Of a DNA stretch of 64,000 nt, positions 42,257-50,557 are shown in pieces. Position numbers and translations under genes: made by a program. Every line of letters starts with the position of its first letter. Positions within the stretch are counted from its first letter, which is position 1. The DNA comes from Bradyrhizobium sp. NAS80.1 (lineage in GTDB: Bacteria; Pseudomonadota; Alphaproteobacteria; Rhizobiales; Xanthobacteraceae). A model generated the notes under the pieces. The model ran no database searches and was not told where the DNA came from. It saw nothing but the letters and a program-made list of their open reading frames with translations. Location of the stretch: positions 1-64,000 of the forward strand of contig NZ_LGHL01000146.1 of assembly GCF_001908205.1 (NCBI RefSeq), read 5' to 3'.

Positions 42257-44743
42257 ATGAGCATGTCGGCAATCGAACGTGTCATTCCCCTGGTGGGCCA
42301 TCTGCCGCCCTCGATCCGCGAGGGGCTGGCGCGGCGTATGCGCGAGCTCACCGGTCTCGGCCTGATCACGCTGTCCGGCGTCGCCTCGGCGGCGCTGATG
42401 ACCTGGTCGGTGCAGGATCCCAGCCTCAGCCACGCGACCTCGCGGCCGATCCGCAACATTCTCGGTTATGCCGGCGCAATCGGCGCCGACCTCGCGATGC
42501 AGATCCTTGGGCTCGGCGCGATCATGCTGGTCCTGACGGTCGCAGTCTGGGGCTGGCGCATGATGACCCACCGCCCGTTCGACCGCGAGGCGCTGCGGCT
42601 CGGCGCCTGGATTCTCTGCACGGTGATCGCGGCAGGCTTTGCGAGCTGCTGGCCGCATGGCGGCGCCTGGCCGCTGCCGACCGGTCTCGGCGGCGTGGTC
42701 GGCGATGCCCTCGTGCGCGCGCCCGCGGTGATCTTCGGGCCGCCGGGCATGATCTATCGCATGGTGCTCGGCGTCATCCTGTTCGTCGCGATGGCCGTGA
42801 CCTTCCTGATCGCCTGCGGCCTCGGCGCTCGCGAGCACGACGAAGAGCTCGCCGAGATCGAGGATGACGATAAACCGCTCGACGAAGACGAGGAGAGCGA
42901 TCGCGGCTCGGTGTCGCTGGGCTGGCTGTTCCACGCATTGATGAGCACCAAGGCGCGGCTGATCTGGCTGCTCGGCGCCGCCTACCGCACGCTGGTCTCG
43001 AGCGGACCGAAGACCAAGGCCGCTGCGTTCAGCCGCCAGGAGCCGAACCTCGGCGGCGGCCGCACCGCGCCTTCGATCTCGCCGCAGTCCGAAGACGAAG
43101 ACTACGAGGACGAGCACGAGGAAGCGGAAGACGAGGAAGAGGAGGAAGAAGAGGAGGAGGAGCCGGCCGCGCGCACCCCGCGCAAGAAGGCCGCGCCGAA
43201 AGCCGCCTCCAAGAAATCCTCCGACAAGTTCGATCTTCCCTCCGTCTCAATGCTGGCCGCACCGAAGGCCGGCGATCGCCAGCCGCTCAGCAAGGCCGAG
43301 CTGGAAACCAATTCGCGTTCGCTCGAAGGCGTGCTGCAGGACTTCGGTGTGCGCGGCGAGATCGTGAAGGCCAATCCGGGCCCCGTGGTCACGCTGTACG
43401 AGCTGGAGCCGGCGCCCGGCATCAAGTCCTCGCGCGTGATTGGCCTCGCCGACGACATCGCCCGCTCGATGAGCGCGCTGTCGGCGCGCGTCGCGGTCGT
43501 GCCCGGACGCAACGCGATCGGTATCGAGCTGCCGAACGCACATCGCGAGAAAGTCTATTTGCGGGAATTGCTGGTGGCAAAGGAGGCGACCGACACGGTC
43601 GCAAAGCTGCCGCTCTGCCTCGGCAAGACCATCGGCGGTGACCCCGTCATCATCGACCTCGCCCGCACGCCGCACATGCTGATCGCCGGCACCACCGGCT
43701 CCGGCAAGTCGGTCGCGATCAACACCATGATCCTCAGCCTGGTCTACCGCCTGCGCCCGGACCAGTGCCGGCTCATCATGGTCGATCCGAAGATGCTCGA
43801 ACTTTCCGTCTATGACGGCATTCCCCATCTGCTCACACCCGTCGTGACCGACCCGAAGAAGGCGGTGGTCGCGCTGAAATGGGCCGTGCGCGAGATGGAA
43901 GAGCGCTACAAGAACATGGCCAAGCTCGGTGTGCGCAACATCGACGGCTACAATACGCGCCTGCTCGAAATGAAGGCCAAGGGCGAGGAGCCGACGCGCA
44001 CGGTGCACACCGGCTTCGACAAGGAGACCGGCAAGGCGATCTACGAGGAAGAGAAGCTCTCGCTGGAGCCGCTGCCCTACATCGTCATCATCGTCGACGA
44101 AATGGCGGACCTGATGATGGTCGCCGGCAAGGACATCGAAGGCGCGGTGCAGCGCCTCGCGCAGATGGCGCGCGCCGCGGGCCTGCATGTGATCCTCGCG
44201 ACGCAGCGTCCGTCGGTCGACGTCATCACCGGCACCATCAAGGCCAACTTCCCGACCCGCATCGCCTTCCAGGTGACCTCGAAGATCGACAGCCGCACGA
44301 TCCTCGGCGAGATGGGCGCCGAACAGCTGCTCGGCCAGGGCGACATGCTCTACATGGCCGGTGGCGGCCGCATCAGCCGCGTGCACGGACCTTTCGCGTC
44401 GGACGAGGAAGTCGAGAAGGTGGTGCGTCACCTCAAGACGCAGGGACAGCCGGAATATCTCGAAGCCGTCACGGCCGAAGAGCCCACCGAGGACGAGGAC
44501 GGCGCGGTGTTCGACGCGACCGGCATGGGTGCGGATGGCGGCGGCGACCTGTTCTCGCAGGCGGTCGCCATCGTCAAACGCGACCGCAAGGCCTCGACCA
44601 GCTACATCCAGCGCCGCCTGCAAATCGGCTATAATCGCGCCGCATCGCTGATGGAGCGCATGGAACTGGAAGGCATCGTCGGACCCGCCAACCACGCCGG
44701 AAAGCGCGAGATTCTGGTCGAGGAAGAAGACAGCCATATGTGA
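42257..44743 (+). CDS. ftsK: DNA translocase FtsK
   Basis: An 828-residue septal DNA pump for chromosome dimer resolution. It has four N-terminal membrane helices (to about 195) and an acidic linker (about 275-305) with an uninterrupted glutamate run. The alpha/beta RecA-like motor has Walker A IAGTTGSGKSVAINTM (about 476), Walker B IVIIVDEMADLMMV and ILATQRPSVDVITG. The C-terminal gamma winged helix is KRDRKASTSYIQRRLQIGYN. The linker is short compared with E. coli. It is probably cotranscribed with the aminotransferase and lolA. Confidence 0.96.
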   Translation: MSMSAIERVIPLVGHLPPSIREGLARRMRELTGLGLITLSGVASAALMTWSVQDPSLSHATSRPIRNILGYAGAIGADLAMQILGLGAIMLVLTVAVWGWRMMTHRPFDREALRLGAWILCTVIAAGFASCWPHGGAWPLPTGLGGVVGDALVRAPAVIFGPPGMIYRMVLGVILFVAMAVTFLIACGLGAREHDEELAEIEDDDKPLDEDEESDRGSVSLGWLFHALMSTKARLIWLLGAAYRTLVSSGPKTKAAAFSRQEPNLGGGRTAPSISPQSEDEDYEDEHEEAEDEEEEEEEEEEPAARTPRKKAAPKAASKKSSDKFDLPSVSMLAAPKAGDRQPLSKAELETNSRSLEGVLQDFGVRGEIVKANPGPVVTLYELEPAPGIKSSRVIGLADDIARSMSALSARVAVVPGRNAIGIELPNAHREKVYLRELLVAKEATDTVAKLPLCLGKTIGGDPVIIDLARTPHMLIAGTTGSGKSVAINTMILSLVYRLRPDQCRLIMVDPKMLELSVYDGIPHLLTPVVTDPKKAVVALKWAVREMEERYKNMAKLGVRNIDGYNTRLLEMKAKGEEPTRTVHTGFDKETGKAIYEEEKLSLEPLPYIVIIVDEMADLMMVAGKDIEGAVQRLAQMARAAGLHVILATQRPSVDVITGTIKANFPTRIAFQVTSKIDSRTILGEMGAEQLLGQGDMLYMAGGGRISRVHGPFASDEEVEKVVRHLKTQGQPEYLEAVTAEEPTEDEDGAVFDATGMGADGGGDLFSQAVAIVKRDRKASTSYIQRRLQIGYNRAASLMERMELEGIVGPANHAGKREILVEEEDSHM

Positions 44744-44839
44744 GGCGAGGGGCCTCTAAACATAATTTCATGCAAATCGATATCTGCTTTTGCCCGAAAT
44801 CACGGTAAAAAAGGGCGCCCAACCACACAGGACGACCCG

Positions 44840-45652
44840 TTGATCAGAGATCCGGACATTCGATTCGCTGCCACCATCGCTGCGCGAAGCGCGCGCATGG
44901 CCGGCGTGCTTCTCGTCACCGCCGCGATGGTGACCTGTGCGTCGGTCGCGCAGACTGTGCCGGTGCCGAAGCCCGCGCCGAAGGGCCGCGACGGCGGGGC
45001 GTCCGCCGGGGGGCCCGCTGTCACCGGCGCAACGCAGACACCGCCGAATCCGATCATCCCGGATCCGCGCCGGAACGTGCCGAGCAGTATCTTCCAGACT
45101 TTCGATGCCAACCAGAAGGCGCAGGCGGCCAAAGTCAGCGCCTATCTCTCTTCCCTTCAGACGCTGGTCGGGAATTTCGTCCAGGTCGGCCCCGACGGCA
45201 GCAAGACGCAGGGCGATTTCTACATCCAGAAGCCCGGCAAGGTGCGCTTCGAGTATGACGCGCCGAGCCCGATCGACATCGTCGCCGACGGATCGTCGCT
45301 GGTGGTGCGCGATCGCAAGCTCGCGACGCAGGATGTCTATCCGCTGTCGCAGACGCCGCTGCGCTTCCTGCTGTCCGACCGCATCGACCTGATGAAGGAC
45401 ACCAACGTCGTCAACGTCTCGGCCGACGACCTCTTCGTCAGCGTCACCATCGAGGAGAAGCAGGCGCTGGTCGGCACCAGCCGGCTCTTGCTGATGTTCG
45501 GCGCCAAGGACGGCCAATTGAAACAGTGGACCGTCACCGACCCGCAGGGCTACGACACCACGATCGCGGTCTACAATCTGGACTCGAGCAAGAAGCTCGA
45601 TCCCAGCATGTTCAAGATCGACTTCACCAACTACGGCCCGTCGCCGGGCTAG
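44840..45652 (+). CDS. lolA: Outer-membrane lipoprotein carrier protein LolA-like
   Basis: About 270 residues. A signal sequence (ARMAGVLLVTAAMVTCASVA) and a Pro-rich segment precede a LolA fold (about 95-265). VSAYLSSLQTLVGNFVQVGP, KPGKVRFEYDAPSPIDIVAD and PLSQTPLRFLL are typical. It ferries lipoproteins across the periplasm from LolCDE. The start is a TTG at 44840; an ATG at 44897 would give a shorter signal peptide and is a real alternative. It follows ftsK, as in many alphaproteobacteria. Confidence 0.9.
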   Translation: MIRDPDIRFAATIAARSARMAGVLLVTAAMVTCASVAQTVPVPKPAPKGRDGGASAGGPAVTGATQTPPNPIIPDPRRNVPSSIFQTFDANQKAQAAKVSAYLSSLQTLVGNFVQVGPDGSKTQGDFYIQKPGKVRFEYDAPSPIDIVADGSSLVVRDRKLATQDVYPLSQTPLRFLLSDRIDLMKDTNVVNVSADDLFVSVTIEEKQALVGTSRLLLMFGAKDGQLKQWTVTDPQGYDTTIAVYNLDSSKKLDPSMFKIDFTNYGPSPG

Positions 45653-45653
45653 G

Positions 45654-45812
45654 CTCTCGTGTCCCGGACGCGACGCAGCGCGTAAAGCGCGTTCACGCGC
45701 GTCTGTGACGCGCTATGGCGGTGCGGCGCAGAGCCGGGAGCCAGAATGCCGCAGATGGGCCGCGGCTCTGCTGCGCGTCACTTCGTGCCGCCCAGCGTCC
45801 GGGGCACGAGAG
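45654..45812. repeat. Dispersed palindromic repeat, family A copy 2
   Basis: This 159-base element has the same ends as the copy at 6057: CTCTCGTGTCCCGGACGC at the left and GCGTCCGGGGCACGAGAG at the right, 18-base inverted arms with one mismatch. Internal hairpins include GCGCGTAAAGCGCG. It starts 1 base after the lolA stop. Confidence 0.75.
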
Positions 45813-45831
45813 ATTGTCGTGGACGGACAGC

Positions 45832-45922
45832 CGTAGGGTGGGCAAAGCGGAGCGTGCCCACCATTGCTCCCAAGCATGAAAAGACGGTGGGCACGGCGCT
45901 CTGCGCCTTTGCCCACCCTACG
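45832..45922. repeat. Inverted repeat, GTAGGGTGGGC type
   Basis: CGTAGGGTGGGCAAAGCG and CGCCTTTGCCCACCCTACG are long inverted arms, with an inner pair GTGCCCACC / GGTGGGCAC. It lies in the xthA promoter region, directly after repeat A2, and could form a stable hairpin of about 35 bp. Confidence 0.7.
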
Positions 45923-45946
45923 AGAGCTTGCTAAGACGCATCCCTC

Positions 45947-46762
45947 ATGCGTCTTTCCCTGACAACCTGGAACATCAATTCGGTGCGGCTGCGCATCGAC
46001 CTGGTCGCGAAATTTCTCAAGAGCACGCGGCCGGACGTGCTGTGCCTGCAGGAGACCAAGTGCATCGACGACGCCTTTCCGCTGAAGCGATTCAAGCGGC
46101 TCGGCTACGAGCATGTCGCGCTGAACGGGCAGAAGGGCTATCACGGCGTCGCCATCGTCTCGAAGATTCCGTTCGAGTCAAAGGACATCCGCACCTTCTG
46201 CGACAAGATCGACTCGCGCCACATCTCGGTGTCGTTCGGCGAAAAGGCCAGCATCGCAAAGCCGCTGGTGCTGCATAATTTCTACGTTCCCGCCGGCGGC
46301 GACATTCCCGACCCGGCGCTGAACGAAAAATTCGATCACAAGCTTCGCTTCCTCGACGAAATGAAAGCCTGCGAGCCGTTGCATCCGCGCGGTGAGGATC
46401 GCCACATCCTGGTCGGCGATCTCAACGTCGCCCCGCACGAGAACGACGTGTGGTCGCACAAGCAGCTTCTGAAGGTGGTCTCGCACACGCCGATCGAAAC
46501 CGAGAAGCTCAAGGCAGCGCTCGATGCCGGCGAGTGGGTCGACGTTGCGCGCGAGCGCATCCCGATGTCGGAGAAGGTCTACACGTGGTGGAGCTACCGG
46601 TCCGCCGACTGGACTGTCGGCGACCGCGGCCGCAGGCTCGATCACATCTGGGTCTCGCGCGCGCTGAAGGATGCGGTCAGTGATTTCAAGATACTGCGCG
46701 ACGCGCGGAGCTGGGAGCGACCGTCGGACCACGTGCCGGTGACGGTGACGCTGGAGGTTTGA
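45947..46762 (+). CDS. xthA: Exodeoxyribonuclease III
   Basis: A 271-residue AP endonuclease / 3'-exonuclease for base excision repair. All catalytic motifs are present: NSVRLR with the N-terminal asparagine, LQETK, FYVPAGGD with the tyrosine, LVGDLNVAP, RRLDHIWVS and the terminal PSDHVPVTV. The start is the ATG at 45947, close to the repeat pair upstream. Length is normal. Confidence 0.95.
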   Translation: MRLSLTTWNINSVRLRIDLVAKFLKSTRPDVLCLQETKCIDDAFPLKRFKRLGYEHVALNGQKGYHGVAIVSKIPFESKDIRTFCDKIDSRHISVSFGEKASIAKPLVLHNFYVPAGGDIPDPALNEKFDHKLRFLDEMKACEPLHPRGEDRHILVGDLNVAPHENDVWSHKQLLKVVSHTPIETEKLKAALDAGEWVDVARERIPMSEKVYTWWSYRSADWTVGDRGRRLDHIWVSRALKDAVSDFKILRDARSWERPSDHVPVTVTLEV

Positions 46763-46767
46763 TCGTC

Positions 46768-46807
46768 GTCATTCCGGGCTCGCGACTTCGTCGCGCCCCG
46801 GAATGAC
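46768..46807. repeat. Short palindrome, family C
   Basis: GTCATTCCGGGCTCGCGA and CGCGCCCCGGAATGAC are inverted arms between the convergent xthA and CRP-like genes. It may terminate both. Confidence 0.65.
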
Positions 46808-46819
46808 GAGCGGAGAGAC

Positions 46820-47263
46820 CTAGGACGTCAGCTTCGTGCCCGCCATCAGGATATCGCTGGCGATCTGGCTGGAGCGAACCGCGAATTCGTCGCGGAGGCG
46901 AAGGGCGGCGGCGGGGTCGCTTTCGAGCACGCGCTGAAACAGGCTGCGTGCGACGCGGATGACTGTGGAGGGCTCCAGCGCGGTCGCGGTCGACGGCCGC
47001 TTCATCGGCACGACCAGCGCGAGCTCGCCGATCAGTGCGCCGGGACCTGCGATCATTTCGGCGCCGGCGCCGTCGTCGACCCGGAAGGCGCCACGCTGGA
47101 CGACGAAGCCGGCATCGGCATTATCGCCGAGATTGAACAGGACGTCGCCGCGGACGAAGTCACGCTGCTCGGAACCGATCGCCAGCATGCGCAACGAGGC
47201 GTCTCCCAACAGGCGCAGTGTCGGGACACGCTCGAGAATCGCTACGTCGTCGTCGATTGACAT
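46820..47263 (-). CDS. Cyclic nucleotide-binding domain protein (Crp-like, no HTH)
   Basis: A 147-residue protein that is essentially one cNMP-binding beta-roll: GDVLFNLGDNADAGFVVQRG then FRV, and GPGALIGELALVVPMKRPST, the phosphate-binding cassette region. The DNA-binding helix-turn-helix of Crp/Fnr is missing, so it is not a classical regulator. The PBC has GELALVVPMKRPSTA, close to the cAMP pattern GELALxxxxxRxA, with the arginine kept. It lies 60 bp downstream of the response regulator gene on the same strand, so the two are probably cotranscribed. Confidence 0.88.
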   Translation of the reverse strand: MSIDDDVAILERVPTLRLLGDASLRMLAIGSEQRDFVRGDVLFNLGDNADAGFVVQRGAFRVDDGAGAEMIAGPGALIGELALVVPMKRPSTATALEPSTVIRVARSLFQRVLESDPAAALRLRDEFAVRSSQIASDILMAGTKLTS

Positions 47264-47323
47264 TCCGGTCCGAGGCTTAGGGAACGCGCAAATTTACGAC
47301 GAATCGCGCGTTTCCGGAACGTA

Positions 47324-48010
47324 TCACGGCACCAACTTGTAGCCACCGGCTTCCGTCACCAGGATTTCCGGGTTGGCGGCATCCTTCTCGATCTTCTGGC
47401 GAAGGCGGTAGATGTGGGTTTCCAGCGTGTGGGTGGTGACGCCTGAGTTGTAGCCCCAGACCTCCTGGAGCAGGGTCTCGCGCGAGACCGGCATCTGGCC
47501 GGCCCGGTAGAGGAAGCGGAGGATGGCGGTTTCCTTCTCCGTCAGCCGTACCTTGCGCGCATTGGCCGCGGTCAGCATCTTCGAGCCCGGACGGAAGCTG
47601 TAGGGGCCGACCGAGAACACTGCGTCCTCGCTGGCCTCGTGCTGGCGAAGCTGGGCGCGGATGCGGGCCAACAACACGGCGAAACGGAAGGGCTTTGCCA
47701 CATAGTCGTTGGCGCCGGATTCCAGCCCCAAGATCGTGTCGGAATCGGTGTCATGCCCGGTGAGCATGATGATCGGAGCCTTGAAGCCACCCTTGCGCAG
47801 GGAGCGGACCACCTCACGGCCGTCGGTGTCGGGCAGCCCTACATCCATCAGGACGAGATCGGGAGAATTGGCCTTTGCAGCGCTTGCGCCCTTGGCGCCG
47901 GTATCGACGGCGGAGGCTTCAAATTCTTCGTGCAGCGATAATTGCTCCACCAACGTATCGCGCAGATCGGTATCGTCATCCACGATCAGGATCTTGCGGG
48001 CATTGGCCAT
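47324..48010 (-). CDS. cenR: OmpR-family response regulator, CenR-like
   Basis: A 228-residue two-component regulator: receiver domain (about 5-120) with phospho-acceptor D56 in LVLMDVGLPDTDGRE, then a winged-helix DNA-binding domain. MLTGHDTDSDTILGLESGAN, YVAKPFRFAVLLARIRAQLR and QEVWGYNSGVTTHTLETHIY resemble CenR, the essential envelope regulator of Caulobacter and rhizobia. The symbol is by recognition, not by search. No histidine kinase lies nearby, as is usual for CenR. Confidence 0.85.
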   Translation of the reverse strand: MANARKILIVDDDTDLRDTLVEQLSLHEEFEASAVDTGAKGASAAKANSPDLVLMDVGLPDTDGREVVRSLRKGGFKAPIIMLTGHDTDSDTILGLESGANDYVAKPFRFAVLLARIRAQLRQHEASEDAVFSVGPYSFRPGSKMLTAANARKVRLTEKETAILRFLYRAGQMPVSRETLLQEVWGYNSGVTTHTLETHIYRLRQKIEKDAANPEILVTEAGGYKLVP

Positions 48011-48188
48011 AGGGTATCATCCTTTTGGGGTCGGGCTCGGCGCGCATGCATGCCGCACCCAGCCGCGAGGGGAAGTTAGGGGTCGCCGTTATTATTGTTA
48101 TTCGTGTTGAAGTAGTGGGCTGTTACCGATTCACAAGCCAGAACCACTCTAACCCAGAATAGCTGGGCGTTTTGATGAATGTCCTGTA

Positions 48189-48782
48189 ATGAATTCGACA
48201 TTGCACGTTCACATGAAAAACAAAGCTGCTTCAGCTAGTTACAGCCGAAATCGAAGCTCCGGACCGCTTTCGGCGATCCGCGTTCGGCCTGCCGCGGGTA
48301 ATCCGCGCCGGGGCTGGCTGACGGCCGGACACCTGACGATACCGGTGGCGCTGGGGCGCGGCGGCATCCTGGCGAACAAGCGCGAGGGCGATGGCGGCAC
48401 GCCAAGGGGCAGCTACCGGCCGCGGCAATTGTGGTGGAGGGGCGACCGGCACAGCCGCCCGCAGACTTTTCTGCCCGCCCGGGCCATCGGCAACGCGGAC
48501 GCCTGGTGCGAAGACCCCGGAGATCGCCATTACAATCAGCCCATCCGGCTCGGACGGGAGCAGGGCGGCGACCGGCTCAAGCGGGCCGACCATCTCTATG
48601 ACTTCATCATCGAAATCGACCACAACACCAGGCCGCGAATCACCGGCCGCGGCAGCGCGGTGTTCTTGCACCTGGCCCGCGACAATTTCGGGCCGACCGC
48701 GGGCTGCGTCTCCATGACGAAATCTGCGATGCTGCAATTGCTGCGGCGGCTGGGACCACAAACAAAAATCATCATCGGGTGA
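48189..48782 (+). CDS. L,D-transpeptidase family protein (second YkuD type)
   Basis: A 197-residue protein whose C-terminal half has the YkuD catalytic pattern in a divergent form: AVFLHLARDNFGPTAGCVSM, giving histidine and cysteine. HYNQPIRLG and DHLYDFIIEIDHN precede it. It lacks a clear signal peptide, unlike the protein at 6467. This subgroup is common in Rhizobiales. Starts at 48189 or 48216 are possible. It is followed 6 bp later by the hydratase gene. Confidence 0.85.
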   Translation: MNSTLHVHMKNKAASASYSRNRSSGPLSAIRVRPAAGNPRRGWLTAGHLTIPVALGRGGILANKREGDGGTPRGSYRPRQLWWRGDRHSRPQTFLPARAIGNADAWCEDPGDRHYNQPIRLGREQGGDRLKRADHLYDFIIEIDHNTRPRITGRGSAVFLHLARDNFGPTAGCVSMTKSAMLQLLRRLGPQTKIIIG

Positions 48783-48788
48783 GGACAG

Positions 48789-49575
48789 ATGCTGGACAAG
48801 GATCAGATCGCCGCCGCATCGCGCGTTCTCGTTCAACATTGGCGCGACGGCACCAAGCTGGACGCGCTGGCGGCAAATTTGCGCCCGCAGAGCCGCGCCG
48901 AGGGCTACGCGGTTCAGGCCGTGCTTGAGGCGCAGTCGCTTGGAAGACTGTTCGGCTGGAAGATCGCGGCAACGAGTGAGGCCGGACAGAAGCACATCAA
49001 CGTCGGGGGACCACTGGCCGGACGCATCATGAGCGACACCGTGATCGCCGATGGCGGCACGGCGTCGATGAAGGGCAACGAGATGCGCGTCGGCGAGCCG
49101 GAATTCGCCTTCCGCATGGGACGCGATCTGGGGCCGCGCGCGGCACCGTACAGTGTCGATGAAGTGCTGGCCGCCGTCGAGAGCTTGCATCCGGCGATCG
49201 AGATTCCCGATTCGCGATTTGCCGATTTCGTCAGCGCGGGCGAGGCGCAGCTGATCGCCGACAATGCCTGCGCGCATCTTGTCGTGCTGGGCGCAGCGAG
49301 TTCAGCGAACTGGCGCGCGATAGATCTCGTCGAGGAACGGCCGCAGATCACATTGCGGGGCGAGCGCTATGTCGGCCACGGCAAGAACGTGCTCGGAGAC
49401 CCCCCGCGTTGCGCTCGCCTGGCTTGCGAACGAGCTGCGCGGGCTCGGCATCACCTTGCGGGCAGGGGAGGTGGTGACAACAGGCACGTGCCATCCGCCG
49501 CTGCCGATCCAGGCCGGTGATCATTTTGCCGCGGATTTCGGTGTGCTCGGGAAAGTGTCGGTGAGGTTCGCGTAA
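48789..49575 (+). pseudogene. 2-keto-4-pentenoate hydratase family (FAH fold), frameshifted
   Basis: An MhpD/FAH-fold hydratase of about 260 residues, usually part of aromatic meta-cleavage pathways. The N-terminal two thirds read normally: GYAVQAVLEAQSLGRLFGWK, AGRIMSDTVI, EPEFAFRMGRDL, and HPAIEIPDSRFADF with the metal site. The frame breaks in a run of six C at 49400-49405, after GHGKNVLGDP. The family C-terminus RVALAWLANELRGLGITLRA then GEVVTTGTCHPP continues in the next frame to 49575. Removing one C restores one protein. A base-calling error or a recent mutation are both possible; the clean remainder favours error. Confidence 0.85.
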
Positions 49576-49591
49576 GTAGTCTCACACTCCG

Positions 49592-49755
49592 CTGTCGTCC
49601 CGGACAAGCGAAGCGCAGATCCGGGATCCATAACCCCAGGGAGAAGCTTGGCGAAGACTGAGGGTTACCTAACTTTCGTCGGTACGAACACCGCCCACCA
49701 ATCAGAGATCACGCGGTATGGGTCCCGGATCTGCGCTGCGCTTGTCCGGGACGAC
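49592..49755. repeat. Dispersed palindromic repeat, family B copy 3
   Basis: GTCGTCCCGGACAAGCGAAG at the left and GCGCTTGTCCGGGACGAC at the right are inverted arms. ATAACCCCAGGGA, GGCGAAGACT and TATGGGTCCCGGATC are shared with the copy at 32601. It separates the hydratase from the convergent YggS gene. Confidence 0.7.
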
Positions 49756-49760
49756 AACAA

Positions 49761-50450
49761 CTACCTATGTCCGAAGATCGCACTTCCCACGCGCACATGC
49801 GTGGCGCCCAGCATGATGGCGGTCGCAAAATCCGCGCTCATGCCCATCGAGAGCTTCTTCAATCCGTTGCGCTCCGCGATCTTGGCGGTCAACGCGAAAT
49901 GCGCCGCCGGCGGTTCGTCGACCGGCGGAATGCACATCAACCCGGAGATCGTGAGCCCATAGGTGTCGCGGCAGCTCGCGATGAAGGCATCGGCCTCGGC
50001 GGGGGCGACGCCGGCCTTCTGCGGCTCCTCGCCGATGTTGATCTGGACGAACAGTTCCGGATGCTTGTTTTGAGATTCGATTTCCTTGGCTAACGCCTGG
50101 CAAATGCTCGGACGGTCAACCGAATGGATGGCATCGAACAGCGCGACCGCCTCTTTCGCCTTGTTGGATTGCAGCGGCCCGATCAGATGCAGTGCAATAC
50201 CGGAATAAGCAGACGTTAACGCTGGCCATTTGCTCTTGGCCTCCTGCACCCGATTCTCGCCGAATACGCGCTGCCCGGCGTCGATGACCGGTGTAATTGC
50301 ATCCGCGGCGAAAGTCTTCGACACCGCGATCAGCGTCACGGAGGCACGGTCGCGCCGCGCATCCTTGCAGGCGCGCGCGATTTCGGCTTCGACCGCGGCG
50401 AGCGCGTTTGGTGAATGGCCGGTTACCGGCGCGGCGTTGGCTTCTGTCAT
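49761..50450 (-). CDS. YggS family PLP-binding protein (PLPBP/PipY)
   Basis: A 229-residue fold type III PLP protein that maintains B6 vitamer balance rather than catalysing a known reaction. The PLP lysine is in VTLIAVSKTF. FGENRVQEAKSKW, HLIGPLQSNKAKEA, QINIGEEPQKAGV and LSMGMSADFATAI are all typical. The ATG at 50450 gives the usual family length; an upstream ATG at 50504 adds 18 residues. It is divergent from the diguanylate cyclase gene. Confidence 0.93.
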   Translation of the reverse strand: MTEANAAPVTGHSPNALAAVEAEIARACKDARRDRASVTLIAVSKTFAADAITPVIDAGQRVFGENRVQEAKSKWPALTSAYSGIALHLIGPLQSNKAKEAVALFDAIHSVDRPSICQALAKEIESQNKHPELFVQINIGEEPQKAGVAPAEADAFIASCRDTYGLTISGLMCIPPVDEPPAAHFALTAKIAERNGLKKLSMGMSADFATAIMLGATHVRVGSAIFGHR

Positions 50451-50557
50451 GACGTCGATTGGCTGTGTCTGTAACCGAGGTAAGTCCAATTTTACCGAGT
50501 TCAAGAAAGAGTTTTTGAACCCTTCGCTTTACCTTGCCCATGGGGTGGGTAACGAAG

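Noticed and set aside
43080..43200. Run of glutamate codons in ftsK as a possible frameshift or repeat expansion
   Set aside because: The frame stays open and acidic linkers between the FtsK membrane and motor domains are normal.
48150..48172. Hairpin CCCAG/CTGGG followed by CGTTTT resembling a terminator
   Set aside because: The stem is only 5 bp and no gene on the plus strand ends ahead of it.
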